Part shown: positions 24,383 through 32,564 of the stretch, piece after piece
How the letters are laid out: the number at the start of each line of letters is the position of its first letter
How positions within the stretch are numbered: the first letter of the stretch is position 1
Translations under genes and position numbers: made by a program
Notes under the pieces: generated by a model
The model's database searches: none
Told to the model about the DNA's origin: nothing
Seen by the model: the letters and a program-made list of their open reading frames with translations, nothing else
NCBI GenBank assembly: GCA_050486545.1
Contig: JBJHDM010000004.1
Coordinates: 52,556 to 116,555 of the forward strand
DNA: 64,000 bases
Direction of reading: 5' to 3'
Origin: DAOMNN01 sp050486545
GTDB taxonomy: Bacteria > Pseudomonadota > Gammaproteobacteria > Burkholderiales > Rhodocyclaceae

Positions 24383-25108
24383 CCATTGCGCGGTCGACAG
24401 CCCGAGTGACAGCGTGCCGAAGATCCCCGGGTCCGGCGTGCGGAAGAATTCGGCAATGAACCGCAGGCTGCCATAGCCGACGAGAAACATCGCCGAAATC
24501 GCGCCGACCGGACGAGGGCGTGCAGCGAACCACCACAGGACGGCGAACAGGAGCAGGCCTTCGCCTGCAGCCTGGTAGAGCTGTGAGGGGTGGCGGGGAA
24601 GGGCGTCGACCCAGGGGAAGACCATCGCCCACGGCACCTCCATCGTCACCGGGCGCCCCCACAGTTCACCATTGATGAAGTTGCCGATCCGCCCCGCCGC
24701 CAGGCCGGTCGGAACCAGTGGCGCGATGAAATCGGTGATCTCCCAGAAGCTGCGCCCGATTCGCCGGCCGTACAGCCACATGGCGACCAGCACGCCGAGG
24801 AAGCCGCCGTGAAAACTCATTCCGCCTTTCCAGATCGCGAAGATCTCGTGCGGGTGGGCGAGATAGTAGCCAGGCTCGAAGAACAGGACTTCGCCCAGCC
24901 GTCCACCGACGATCACGCCGATGACGCCGTAGAGCAGGAGGTCGTCGATGTGTCCCGCGGTCCACCCCCGTTCCGGGCGCCGGGCCGCATGAAGGCGACC
25001 GAGCACGACGAAGAGGATGAAGGCGACGAGGTACATCAGGCCGTACCAATGCACGGAAACCGGGCCGATCGAGATCGCGACGGGATCGAATTGGGGGTGG
25101 GTCAGCAT
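24323..25108 (-). CDS. lgt: Prolipoprotein diacylglyceryl transferase
   Basis: 261 residues with about seven membrane helices. It transfers diacylglycerol from phosphatidylglycerol to the lipobox Cys of prolipoproteins in the inner membrane. Signature segments are VHWYGLMYLVAF, GVIVGGRLGEVLFFEPGYY, KGGMSFHGGFLG (the essential His) and AAGRIGNFINGELWGR. The downstream end overlaps the convergent receiver-like gene. Confidence 0.97.
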   Translation of the reverse strand: MLTHPQFDPVAISIGPVSVHWYGLMYLVAFILFVVLGRLHAARRPERGWTAGHIDDLLLYGVIGVIVGGRLGEVLFFEPGYYLAHPHEIFAIWKGGMSFHGGFLGVLVAMWLYGRRIGRSFWEITDFIAPLVPTGLAAGRIGNFINGELWGRPVTMEVPWAMVFPWVDALPRHPSQLYQAAGEGLLLFAVLWWFAARPRPVGAISAMFLVGYGSLRFIAEFFRTPDPGIFGTLSLGLSTAQWLCVPMVVVGLWMLLRLRGN

Positions 25109-25149
25109 CGGAAAAGGAATTCAGCGGTCACGTTGTCGGATGCGCAGGC

Positions 25150-25842
25150 TCATTCGAAGCGGGCACGAAAGTGTTCGAACTCGGCGCGCAAGGCATCGAG
25201 CTCTTCACGCAGACGCCGAACCTCCGCTTCGAGTTCCGCCGTGCGTCCACCTGCGGGTCGCACGCCCGGGAGGGCTTCTCCCGCAGCGCCGGCCTGCAAG
25301 GCCTCCAGCGCTTCCGCTCCGCCGAGCAGGTGAACGTAACGCGTTTCCTTGGTGCCGGGCATGCGCGGCAAGGCGCTGACCATGGGCGGGTACTTGTCGG
25401 CAAGATGCTCGAGCACCGACTCGACGGCCGGGATGTCGCCGAAGGCATGCATGCGTTCGGTGCGCTGGCGGATCTCGCCGGGGGTCTGGGGGCCGCGCAA
25501 CATCAGCACCGCGAGCACCGCCTGTGCATCGGGTGGCAGCGAATGACGTAGCCGCACCAGGTGTTCGTACTTGTCGACACGTGCACTGGCCGAATCGCGA
25601 CGGGAGACGAGCTTGCGCTCGATCAGCAGGTCGATCGCGGCCTGGACGTCGTCGGGTTCGAGTGCCATCACCGGGTCGCGCCCGGTCAGCTGGTTGCAAC
25701 CGGTGACGATCGCGTTGAGCGAGAGCGGATAGACGTCGGGCGTGACGAAGGACTTTTCGATCAGCACCCCCAGCACCCGGATCTCGATCGGATCGAGATC
25801 GAATCCTCCTTCGCCGTTCGTGCTCGGGGTGTGTTCGCTCAT
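25150..25842 (-). CDS. yceH: YceH-family (DUF480) protein
   Basis: 230 residues from the ATG at 25842; longer in-frame sequence upstream is not conserved. Two winged-helix units form the DUF480 domain (DLDPIEIRVLGVLIEKSFVT, YPLSLNAIVTGCNQLTGRDP and LRGPQTPGEIRQRTERMHAF are hallmark blocks). The C-terminal 40 residues form a coiled coil (ELEAEVRRLREELDALRAEF). Molecular role is not established. It is divergent from ilvD, with 175 bases between the starts. Confidence 0.9.
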   Translation of the reverse strand: MSEHTPSTNGEGGFDLDPIEIRVLGVLIEKSFVTPDVYPLSLNAIVTGCNQLTGRDPVMALEPDDVQAAIDLLIERKLVSRRDSASARVDKYEHLVRLRHSLPPDAQAVLAVLMLRGPQTPGEIRQRTERMHAFGDIPAVESVLEHLADKYPPMVSALPRMPGTKETRYVHLLGGAEALEALQAGAAGEALPGVRPAGGRTAELEAEVRRLREELDALRAEFEHFRARFE

Positions 25843-26017
25843 GGGCTGGACTCGCTTGACGGACCTCGGGTCGGGTCGGGGCGTCAATGATAGCCGACTC
25901 GGCCGGGCGCTTCGGTTAGAATCAGAGATTGAGTCTCCGACGCGGCCCACCCGGCCCACCCGGCGTCGGCGAAAACCGGACGAAAGTCAGCAACATACAG
26001 ATCGAGCCGAGGAAATC

Positions 26018-27868
26018 ATGCCCCAGTACCGTTCCCGCACTTCGACCGCTGGCCGCAACATGGCCGGCGCGCGCGCGCTGTGGCGCGCCACCGGGATGAA
26101 GGATGGCGATTTCGAGAAACCCATCATCGCCATCGCCAACAGCTTCACCCAGTTCGTGCCGGGCCACGTCCACCTCAAGGATCTTGGCCAGCTCGTGGCC
26201 CGTGAGATCGAGGCGGCCGGCGGCGTGGCCAAGGAATTCAACACCATCGCGGTCGACGACGGCATTGCGATGGGCCATGGCGGCATGTTGTATTCGCTGC
26301 CTTCGCGCGAACTGATTGCCGATAGCGTCGAGTACATGTGCAACGCGCACACGGCCGATGCGCTGGTGTGCATCTCCAATTGCGACAAGATCACTCCGGG
26401 CATGCTGATGGCGGCCTTGCGCCTGAACATCCCTGCCGTCTTCGTGTCCGGCGGTCCGATGGAGGCGGGCAAGGTCAAGTGGGAGGCCAAAGTCGTCTCG
26501 GTGGATCTCATCGACGCGATGATCAAGGCGGGCGACAGCAGCTGTTCGGACGATGAGGTCGCCGAGTACGAACGCTCGGCCTGCCCGACCTGCGGGTCCT
26601 GTTCCGGCATGTTCACCGCGAACTCGATGAATTGCCTCACCGAGGCACTCGGGCTTGCGCTTCCCGGAAACGGGACCGTTCTGGCGACGCATGCCGACCG
26701 CAAACAGCTCTTCCTGCGCGCCGGCCGCACGATCGTCGATCTCGCCCGCCGCTACTACGAGAAGGACGATGCCTCGGTACTGCCCCGTTCGATCGCGAGC
26801 TTCAAGGCGTTCGAGAACGCGATCACGCTCGACGTCGCGATGGGCGGTTCGACCAATACCGTGCTGCACCTGCTCGCCGCCGCGAGCGAGGCCGGGGTCG
26901 ACTTCACGATGAAGGACATCGACCGCATCTCGCGCAAGGTGCCGTGCCTGTGCAAGGTCGCTCCGGCGGTGCCCGACGTCCATATCGAGGACGTGCATCG
27001 GGCAGGCGGGATCATGGGCCTTCTCGGCGAACTCGACCGCGCCGGCCTGCTCCACATCGACGTGCCGACGGTCCACAGCAAGACGATGGCCGAATCGCTG
27101 CACCGCTGGGACGTCATGCAGGCCCACGACAACACCGTGTTCGATTTCTTCCGGGCCGCACCGGGCGGAGTACCCTCGCAGCAGGCCTTTTCCCAGGACC
27201 GGCGCTGGAACGAACTCGACATGGATCGCACCCATGGCGTGATCCGCGATCGCGCGAACGCCTTCACGAAGGACGGCGGGCTCGCGGTCCTGTACGGGAA
27301 CATCGCCGAGAAGGGGTGCATCGTCAAGACGGCCGGCGTCGACGAATCGATCTGGACCTTCAGCGGCCGTGCACGCGTATTTGAAAGCCAGGAGGACGCG
27401 GTGGCGGCCATTCTGGAAGACCGGATCGTCGCGGGCGACGTCGTCGTGATCCGCTACGAAGGCCCTAAGGGCGGTCCGGGGATGCAGGAAATGCTGTACC
27501 CGACGAGTTACCTCAAGTCCAAGGGGCTGGGGGCCGCTTGTGCCCTGCTGACCGACGGGCGTTTTTCGGGAGGAACGTCGGGGCTGTCGATCGGTCATGC
27601 GTCGCCGGAGGCCGCGTGTGGCGGTGCGATCGCGCTGGTGGAGGAGGGCGACCGCATCGAGATCGACATCCCGGCGCGCAGCATCCGCCTGGCCGTGAGC
27701 GACGACGAACTGGCGGCGCGCCGTGCCGCGATGCAGGCTCGCGGTGCCGACGCCTGGAAGCCGGCATCGCGCGAGCGGGCCGTATCCGCAGCGCTGCGGG
27801 CGTACGCCGCACTGACGACCAGTGCCGATACCGGTGCGGTTCGGGACGTTGGCCAGCTCCAAGGTTGA
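26018..27868 (+). CDS. ilvD: Dihydroxy-acid dehydratase
   Basis: 616 residues. It dehydrates dihydroxy-isovalerate and dihydroxy-methylvalerate in the synthesis of valine, isoleucine, leucine and pantothenate. The Fe-S cluster cysteines lie in VCISNCDKITPGM and ACPTCGSCSGMFTANSMNC, and the C-terminal GGTSGLSIGHASPEA block is typical. Length and the long 4Fe-4S/IlvD-type N-terminus match E. coli IlvD. The ATG at 26018 has a GAGGAAAT ribosome site; a longer frame upstream runs into yceH on the other strand. Confidence 0.97.
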   Translation: MPQYRSRTSTAGRNMAGARALWRATGMKDGDFEKPIIAIANSFTQFVPGHVHLKDLGQLVAREIEAAGGVAKEFNTIAVDDGIAMGHGGMLYSLPSRELIADSVEYMCNAHTADALVCISNCDKITPGMLMAALRLNIPAVFVSGGPMEAGKVKWEAKVVSVDLIDAMIKAGDSSCSDDEVAEYERSACPTCGSCSGMFTANSMNCLTEALGLALPGNGTVLATHADRKQLFLRAGRTIVDLARRYYEKDDASVLPRSIASFKAFENAITLDVAMGGSTNTVLHLLAAASEAGVDFTMKDIDRISRKVPCLCKVAPAVPDVHIEDVHRAGGIMGLLGELDRAGLLHIDVPTVHSKTMAESLHRWDVMQAHDNTVFDFFRAAPGGVPSQQAFSQDRRWNELDMDRTHGVIRDRANAFTKDGGLAVLYGNIAEKGCIVKTAGVDESIWTFSGRARVFESQEDAVAAILEDRIVAGDVVVIRYEGPKGGPGMQEMLYPTSYLKSKGLGAACALLTDGRFSGGTSGLSIGHASPEAACGGAIALVEEGDRIEIDIPARSIRLAVSDDELAARRAAMQARGADAWKPASRERAVSAALRAYAALTTSADTGAVRDVGQLQG

Positions 27869-27922
27869 GGGCCGTCGGGCGATCTGTTGACCGCCTCCGG
27901 GCCGCCCTCTACCATCGCGCAC

Positions 27923-28117
27923 ATGGACACCGAACTGTCTCAACTCGAAACGCAGGTCGAGGAACTGATCGGCCTGTACGAAGCGGGCAAGGCCGAGATG
28001 CGCGAGCTGCGCAAACGCGTCTCGGCGCTCGAGGCCGAGAATCGGCGGCTGACCGAGAAGGTCGGGATCGCAGCCGAGAAACTCGAAGCCGTGCTCGAGC
28101 GCTTGCCGGAGGACTGA
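27923..28117 (+). CDS. ZapB-like small coiled-coil protein (TIGR02449 family)
   Basis: 64 residues, almost entirely one coiled coil (ELSQLETQVEELIGLYEA, MRELRKRVSALEAENRRLTE). It precedes zapA by a single base, the usual arrangement for this family in beta- and gammaproteobacteria. A cell-division role with ZapA at the Z ring is inferred from order and shape. Confidence 0.85.
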   Translation: MDTELSQLETQVEELIGLYEAGKAEMRELRKRVSALEAENRRLTEKVGIAAEKLEAVLERLPED

Positions 28118-28118
28118 C

Positions 28119-28421
28119 ATGAACGACGACCTCCTCGACATCCGCCTGTTCGGCAAGGAGTACCGCGTCGCGTGTCCGGCGGAGGAACGCGAGGGCTTGC
28201 TCGAAGCGGTCGCCTATCTCGATTCCAGGCTCCGCGAGCTGGCTGGGCGGACCAGCGCATCGGGGGAGAAACTGGCGGTCATGACCGCGCTGAACATCGC
28301 GCACGAGTTCCTCCAGTTTCAGCGCTCGGACGGGTTTGACATGCCGGCGATGAAGCGTAGAATCGGGCTCATGAACGCACGCCTAGACGGGGTGCTGGCC
28401 CAGCAGGAGAAGCTCTTCTGA
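28119..28421 (+). CDS. zapA: Cell division protein ZapA
   Basis: 100 residues. N-terminal alpha-beta part (DIRLFGKEYRVACPAEEREG) followed by helix (LEAVAYLDSRLRELAG, KLAVMTALNIAHEFL), the ZapA fold. It binds and bundles FtsZ filaments. The ribosome site GGAGGAC lies inside the end of the upstream coiled-coil gene. 6S RNA follows directly, the common order in proteobacteria. Confidence 0.93.
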   Translation: MNDDLLDIRLFGKEYRVACPAEEREGLLEAVAYLDSRLRELAGRTSASGEKLAVMTALNIAHEFLQFQRSDGFDMPAMKRRIGLMNARLDGVLAQQEKLF

Positions 28422-28452
28422 GCGTTTCCGGGCCGGCCGTTCGGGGCGCACA

Positions 28453-28640
28453 GGTCAATCCCCTGCAGTGTTCGTTGAAGTCGTAGATTCCTTGGACCAA
28501 TGTCGAGAGACATGGTTGCGGACCCTTGAAACTGCTGGTGTGCACGCCCCTTGACGGGTGAGCCTGATGCAGGAGGAAAGCGACCACCCTGAACCACAGG
28601 TTCAGGATGCCCGACGGAAACGGCACAGGCGGGGGACCTT
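28453..28640 (+). ncRNA. ssrS: 6S RNA (SsrS)
   Basis: About 186 bases, directly downstream of zapA as in many proteobacteria. The ends pair (GGTC...CCCC at 28453-28463 with GGGGGACC at 28631-28638), and the 3' part holds ACCCTGAACCACAGGTTCAG, close to the E. coli 6S hairpin ACCTTGAACCAAGGGTTCA. The middle forms the large bulge that mimics an open promoter and holds sigma-70 RNA polymerase. A perfect terminator follows within a few bases. Exact ends are estimated from pairing. The ygfA gene often found next is absent here. Confidence 0.88.
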
Positions 28641-28642
28641 CA

Positions 28643-28680
28643 AGACAAGGCGCGGACCCATGGTCCGCGCCTTGTCTTTT
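28643..28680 (+). terminator. Rho-independent terminator after 6S RNA
   Basis: A perfect 16-bp stem, AGACAAGGCGCGGACC (28643-28658) with GGTCCGCGCCTTGTCT (28662-28677), loop CAT, followed by TTTT after the last paired T. One of the strongest hairpins of the window. Confidence 0.9.
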
Positions 28681-28990
28681 CCGGGCCCGATTCCACTGGC
28701 GACGGGCGTCGATCCCGCGCCCTCCGGCTTGCGGGCGATCGCGAAGCCGCCGGCGCGCGGAGCCCCTCCTACGTCGGAATTCGACGGCCCTCACCGTCTC
28801 GTTGCCCGGTCACTCGTTGCGTACATTGGCGGATTGCGCCTTCGGCGCGAATCCGCCCTACGCCAGGGGTCCGCGACGGCTCGTGCGACCAGCGTAGGGC
28901 GGCTTCGCGCAGCAGGCCGCCATTCGGCGCAATGTGTGCGCTTGCCGTGCGGACCGGGAAAAAGAAGGTCCGTGCATCGGTCATCCGCCC
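28681..28990. other. Non-coding spacer with palindromic element
   Basis: About 310 bases between the 6S terminator and the next promoter. Several frames are open but none has a ribosome site or recognisable product. The recognisable content is the imperfect palindrome at 28828-28857 and, 35 bases later, a partial related copy (GTAGGGCGGCTTCGCGC...GGCCGCC). Confidence 0.5.
28828..28857. repeat. REP-like palindromic element
   Basis: GGCGGATT-GCGCC-TTC-GGCGC-GAATCCGCC forms a two-part hairpin ending CCCTACG. Sequences of the form GGCGGAT...ATCCGCCCTACG are dispersed extragenic repeats in many proteobacterial genomes. Only this copy and a degenerate one nearby are seen in the window. Confidence 0.6.
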
Positions 28991-28996
28991 TATAAT
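28991..28996 (+). promoter_or_regulatory. -10 element (TATAAT)
   Basis: A perfect TATAAT ~110 bases before the GTG of the next gene. No convincing -35 was found at the right distance. Confidence 0.4.
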
Positions 28997-29104
28997 CGTC
29001 CGAGACCGTTGGCGCCGAATAATCCGGGAGTGCTCTCCGGGCAAGTGCGCGAACGGACCGGAAGCGGCAGGATTGTTCAACCCTTTCTGGAGAGCGATCG
29101 AACA

Positions 29105-29818
29105 GTGTCCGACAAGCACGCACCCACTTCCCCCCGCATCGTGCGCCGAAACAAGTCTGCGCAATCCCGTTCGGTGCCTTTGCGCCCGTCCGAATGGCCG
29201 CGGATGCTTCTCGATTATTTCGGTTTCGGCAGGTCGCGACGCCGGTTGCAACCGATTACCGATGCGGCCGGACTCGAGCATTTTCTGGATACGCGTGCGA
29301 GCTTCATCGCCCAGACTTCGCTTTATGGCTACCTGCGCACGCGGGCCGGCATGCGTTATCCGGAACTGTTCGATGACGATCCCTTCGTTGAAGGAATCAA
29401 CATCGCGAAGTGGCACATCTGGCTCGACTGCCTCGGAGATCTCGCGATTTTCGCAGGGGGGCTGCTGGTCCGCGAGGCGTCGGCACAGCCGCAGCAAGTC
29501 GGTGCGCTGATGCAGGAACTGGTAGACCAGATCCTTGCGCGCACGGCGCATCCAACCGACGCCGGGGACCAGTTCCCCGAACATGCCGAGCAACTCCGTG
29601 CCCGCATCGCCGATTGCGACTGGATGGCGTTCGAGGATGGGGAATGGGCGTTTTCTGCAAGCCCCGCTTCGGTCGTGAAATGGTCGCCGGTCATGGATCA
29701 GCTCAAAGCCTACGACGAGGAGATCGTCAAGAACTCGGTTCGTTTCCGCTGGCAGGAGGTGCGTCGGGATCTGCGCCAGTGCCTCGATATCGAGTCCGTG
29801 CTCGGCCAGACGGCCTGA
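29105..29818 (+). CDS. Conserved protein of unknown function
   Basis: 237 residues from a GTG at 29105, with GGAGAG 10 bases upstream. Basic N-terminal ~35 residues, then a conserved-looking globular part: FLDTRASFIAQTSLYGYLRTRAGMRYPELFDDDPFVEGINIAKWHIWLDCLGD (blocks FIAQTSLYGYLRTRAGMRYP and NIAKWHIWLDCLGDLAIF). Similar proteins with this FVAQ-LYGY-KTR-RYPE pattern occur widely in proteobacteria, sometimes labelled esterase without support. No signal peptide or catalytic motif was seen. It is monocistronic, convergent with the exonuclease/DUF294 gene. Confidence 0.75.
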   Translation: MSDKHAPTSPRIVRRNKSAQSRSVPLRPSEWPRMLLDYFGFGRSRRRLQPITDAAGLEHFLDTRASFIAQTSLYGYLRTRAGMRYPELFDDDPFVEGINIAKWHIWLDCLGDLAIFAGGLLVREASAQPQQVGALMQELVDQILARTAHPTDAGDQFPEHAEQLRARIADCDWMAFEDGEWAFSASPASVVKWSPVMDQLKAYDEEIVKNSVRFRWQEVRRDLRQCLDIESVLGQTA

Positions 29819-29846
29819 GCGCCAGCTGCGTGCAACAGTGGTCGGG

Positions 29847-31961
29847 TCAGCCGGAAACCGCGGTGCGCAGCGAACGCAGGATCATGTCCAGGGCCTGGAG
29901 GCCGTGGTGCAGACGTGCGCGTCGCTTGCGCTCCAGGGTCTTGAGCACGATCTTTCCCGAGGGGGGGATGCCGTCCTGCAGGTCGGCGATCTGCTGGTTC
30001 AGGACGAGCGTAAGCAGGTGCGCATGCAGTTCGGACAGTGCCGCGGCATCGCCTTCGGGCAGCCGCCGGGCGAGCATGGCATCGCGCAGTCGGTCGGGCG
30101 TCGTTCGCGACGTTGACCCCACGCGCAGCGCGAGCGTGCGTGCGACCTTCACCAGTGCCAACAGCGCATCGCGCTTGAGGTCGATGCGTCCGTCGCTGCG
30201 CACGAGTCCACCAAACAGATTGAAGCGCGGTGCGAAAGCTTTGGCCGATTCGGTCAGTACGCCGATGAAGTCGGGGAGCGTGGCCGCGCGCCGGGTCGCA
30301 CTTTCATGCAAGTCCCGCGCGAGTTCGGCATTGCCGGCGACAACCGTCTGATCGAAGAAGAGGTCGACCTTGAGCAGGTCGCGCAGTCGTGGGCGGGCGA
30401 GCCAGCTGTCGACGCGCTGCGTCCATTCCTCGAGGGTTCCGCGCCATTCGCGGTTGGACGCCATGACGCCGCCAGGACAACGGCGCACGCCGGCTGCATC
30501 GAGCAGTTCGGCGATGACGGCGCCGAATTCGGCGAACCATGGGTCGTCGGCGGGCGTGCCGGCATGGATCAACGCGTTGTCCTGGTCGGCGGCGAGAAGA
30601 CTCTCTCCCCGCCCGCCCGAGCCCAGCACCAGCAGACACCAGGGCGCCGGGGCGCTGCCGTGACCCAGCGCCTGCAGTCGGTCGGCTGCCAGTTCGGTGA
30701 CCTGCTTCATCAGCGTGCGAAGTTCGAGCGAAACGATACGCGCGACGGCCGGTCCGCTCACGCCTTCGGAGATCAGGCGTGAGGCGACGCCGGGCAGGCG
30801 CGCGTAGGCCGTTGCCAGTGCGGGGAGATCGTCGGCCGCGACCAACGCGTCGCTGAGCATGTCCGCGCCGCGGGCCCGATGTTGCAGCAGATCGCGCTGG
30901 GACACCATGCCCTGCGGAACTCCGGTCTGGTCGACGATGCACAGGTGGCGTATTCCGAGCCGGTCCATCCGTGCGAGCGCGCGATACAGCAGTTCGTCCG
31001 CACCCATACAGGCCACGGGGGCACTCATGACCACACTCACCGCCGTCGTGTCGAGCTCGTTCGCGTCGTGGGCGACGATGCGCAGCAGGTCGCGTTCGGT
31101 GAGGATCCCCATTGGCGCCTGCCCCGGGTGACCGACGAGCAGGGCGCCGACGCGGTTACGGGTCATCGTTCCGGCGGCTTCGCGCAAGGTCGTATCGGGG
31201 TCAACGACGAGGGGTGGAGAGCGCATCAGCTCTGAGAGCTGGCGTTCGAAGGCATAGCGATCGATCCGTACCGACGGAATTTCGACTGCGGCGGCACGCA
31301 GGGCCGTATCGGTCACTGTGACCCAACCGGCTTCGGCCTCGTTGCGTCCGATGTCGCCACGCCGCGCGCACAGGGCCTGGGCCTCTCCGAGGGTGCGTAC
31401 GCCGGCCTTGCGCAGCAGCGGCTGGAGACGTGTCCACGCCAGTGCGATCGCGCGGCAGTCGCCGATCGCACTGTGGCGGCCCTCGACCTCGACGCCGAGC
31501 GCGGTCATCACGGAACCGAGTTCGAGATCGCGCAACTGGGGTTCGAGCGCGCCGACGAGCTGTGCGAGGTCGAGCATCGGCACGTCCGTCCAGCCGGTCC
31601 CCGCGCGCTCGGCTTCATGGCGCAGCATGGCGAGATCGAAACCGACGTGGTGGCCGACGACGCAGCGCCCGGCAAGCAGGGCGAACAGTTGTGGGGCGAG
31701 GTCGGCGAAGCCGGGAGCGCCGGCGACTCGCGCGTCGTCGACCCCGTGGATCGCGGTACTGCGAGCGGGGATCGGCACCCCGGGATCGACGAGCCGGTCG
31801 AGGACGGCGCCCTCGTCGATCGCTTCGCCCTGCATCGGAATCGCACCTATCTGCACGATCCGGTCGGTGCGGACGTCGAGCCCGGTCGTCTCGAGATCGA
31901 GCACGAGCACCGGCAGCGCGATGAGCGGCGTGTAGGCGGGTGGCGGTGCCGGGGCACTCAT
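29847..31961 (-). CDS. DEDDh exonuclease - CBS pair - DUF294 nucleotidyltransferase fusion
   Basis: 704 residues. Residues ~15-175 are a DEDDh 3'-5' exonuclease: VLVLDLETTGLD (motif I), VVGHHVGFDLAML (motif II) and GRHSAIGDCRA (His and Asp of motif III). Residues ~245-360 hold two CBS domains (LMRSPPLVVDPDTTLREAAG, VSVVMSAPVACMGADELLYR). The rest is a GlnD-like nucleotidyltransferase (LVLGSGGRGESLLAADQDNA) with the DUF294 C-terminal domain. DUF294 proteins usually have a cNMP-binding domain at the front and often sit next to acetate-type symporters, as here; in this protein the exonuclease takes that place. A regulatory role for the neighbouring transport system is inferred. Confidence 0.88.
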   Translation of the reverse strand: MSAPAPPPAYTPLIALPVLVLDLETTGLDVRTDRIVQIGAIPMQGEAIDEGAVLDRLVDPGVPIPARSTAIHGVDDARVAGAPGFADLAPQLFALLAGRCVVGHHVGFDLAMLRHEAERAGTGWTDVPMLDLAQLVGALEPQLRDLELGSVMTALGVEVEGRHSAIGDCRAIALAWTRLQPLLRKAGVRTLGEAQALCARRGDIGRNEAEAGWVTVTDTALRAAAVEIPSVRIDRYAFERQLSELMRSPPLVVDPDTTLREAAGTMTRNRVGALLVGHPGQAPMGILTERDLLRIVAHDANELDTTAVSVVMSAPVACMGADELLYRALARMDRLGIRHLCIVDQTGVPQGMVSQRDLLQHRARGADMLSDALVAADDLPALATAYARLPGVASRLISEGVSGPAVARIVSLELRTLMKQVTELAADRLQALGHGSAPAPWCLLVLGSGGRGESLLAADQDNALIHAGTPADDPWFAEFGAVIAELLDAAGVRRCPGGVMASNREWRGTLEEWTQRVDSWLARPRLRDLLKVDLFFDQTVVAGNAELARDLHESATRRAATLPDFIGVLTESAKAFAPRFNLFGGLVRSDGRIDLKRDALLALVKVARTLALRVGSTSRTTPDRLRDAMLARRLPEGDAAALSELHAHLLTLVLNQQIADLQDGIPPSGKIVLKTLERKRRARLHHGLQALDMILRSLRTAVSG

Positions 31962-31983
31962 GGCCGTTCCATGCGCACGGCGA

Positions 31984-32343
31984 TCAGGGCACGATCATGC
32001 GGCCCAGATGATAGATGCCTTGCGCGATCTGACCTTCGAGCGGGAATGCCAGCATGCCCAGCACCGAATAGCCGAGCATCCACGGCATCAGGTAGAAGCG
32101 GATCATGTAGAAGAACCAGGCCACATACAGCGGCACCATCGCCGGAATCAGGAAGCCCGGCGTGATCGGTGCGAACAGCCGGATCAGCGGGTTGGTGACG
32201 CGGATGAAAAAGCGGCTGAAGAAGAACTTGCTGTCCTCGGGAAGAAACAGGCGCATTCCGAAGCGCCCGATCAGGGTCCACATGATCATGCCGAGCGCGT
32301 AGTCGATCAGCACGGCCCAGACGGGTACTTGGTCGATCATCAT
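31984..32343 (-). CDS. Membrane protein, possibly YggT-like
   Basis: 119 residues from the first of two adjacent ATG codons at 32343, with GGAG upstream. Three hydrophobic segments (VWAVLIDYALGMIMWTLIG, ITPGFLIPAMVPLYVAWFF, FYLMPWMLGYSVLGMLAF). RVTNPLIRLFAPITPGFL recalls the P-x-R/P-x-G turn of YggT proteins but similarity is weak. It lies 22 bases upstream of the exonuclease-DUF294 gene on the same strand, so the two may be cotranscribed. Function unknown. Confidence 0.65.
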   Translation of the reverse strand: MMIDQVPVWAVLIDYALGMIMWTLIGRFGMRLFLPEDSKFFFSRFFIRVTNPLIRLFAPITPGFLIPAMVPLYVAWFFYMIRFYLMPWMLGYSVLGMLAFPLEGQIAQGIYHLGRMIVP

Positions 32344-32494
32344 CTCGAATCTGCATCTCCATTCGACGGGGTTCTTGCCAGGGTTGAGTATAGACGGTGT
32401 TGCCGGGAGCCCGTCGTGTGTCGAGTCCGAAGGGATCCCCATCCTGCCCGCATCTGCGGGGCGGCAGGATATCCGTCGTGATGCACGGGAGCAG

Positions 32495-32528
32495 AAAAAA
32501 ACCGGGGCGAATGCCTTCGCCCCGGTTC
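32495..32528 (-). terminator. Terminator of the DUF4212-symporter operon
   Basis: AACCGGGGCGAA (32500-32511) pairs with TTCGCCCCGGTT (32516-32527), loop TGCC. Reading the minus strand it is followed by seven T (plus-strand AAAAAAA at 32494-32500). It lies ~35 bases after the symporter stop. Confidence 0.88.
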
Positions 32529-32564
32529 GTTTACGCGGACTTCATCGTCCGGACGGTTCCGGCA

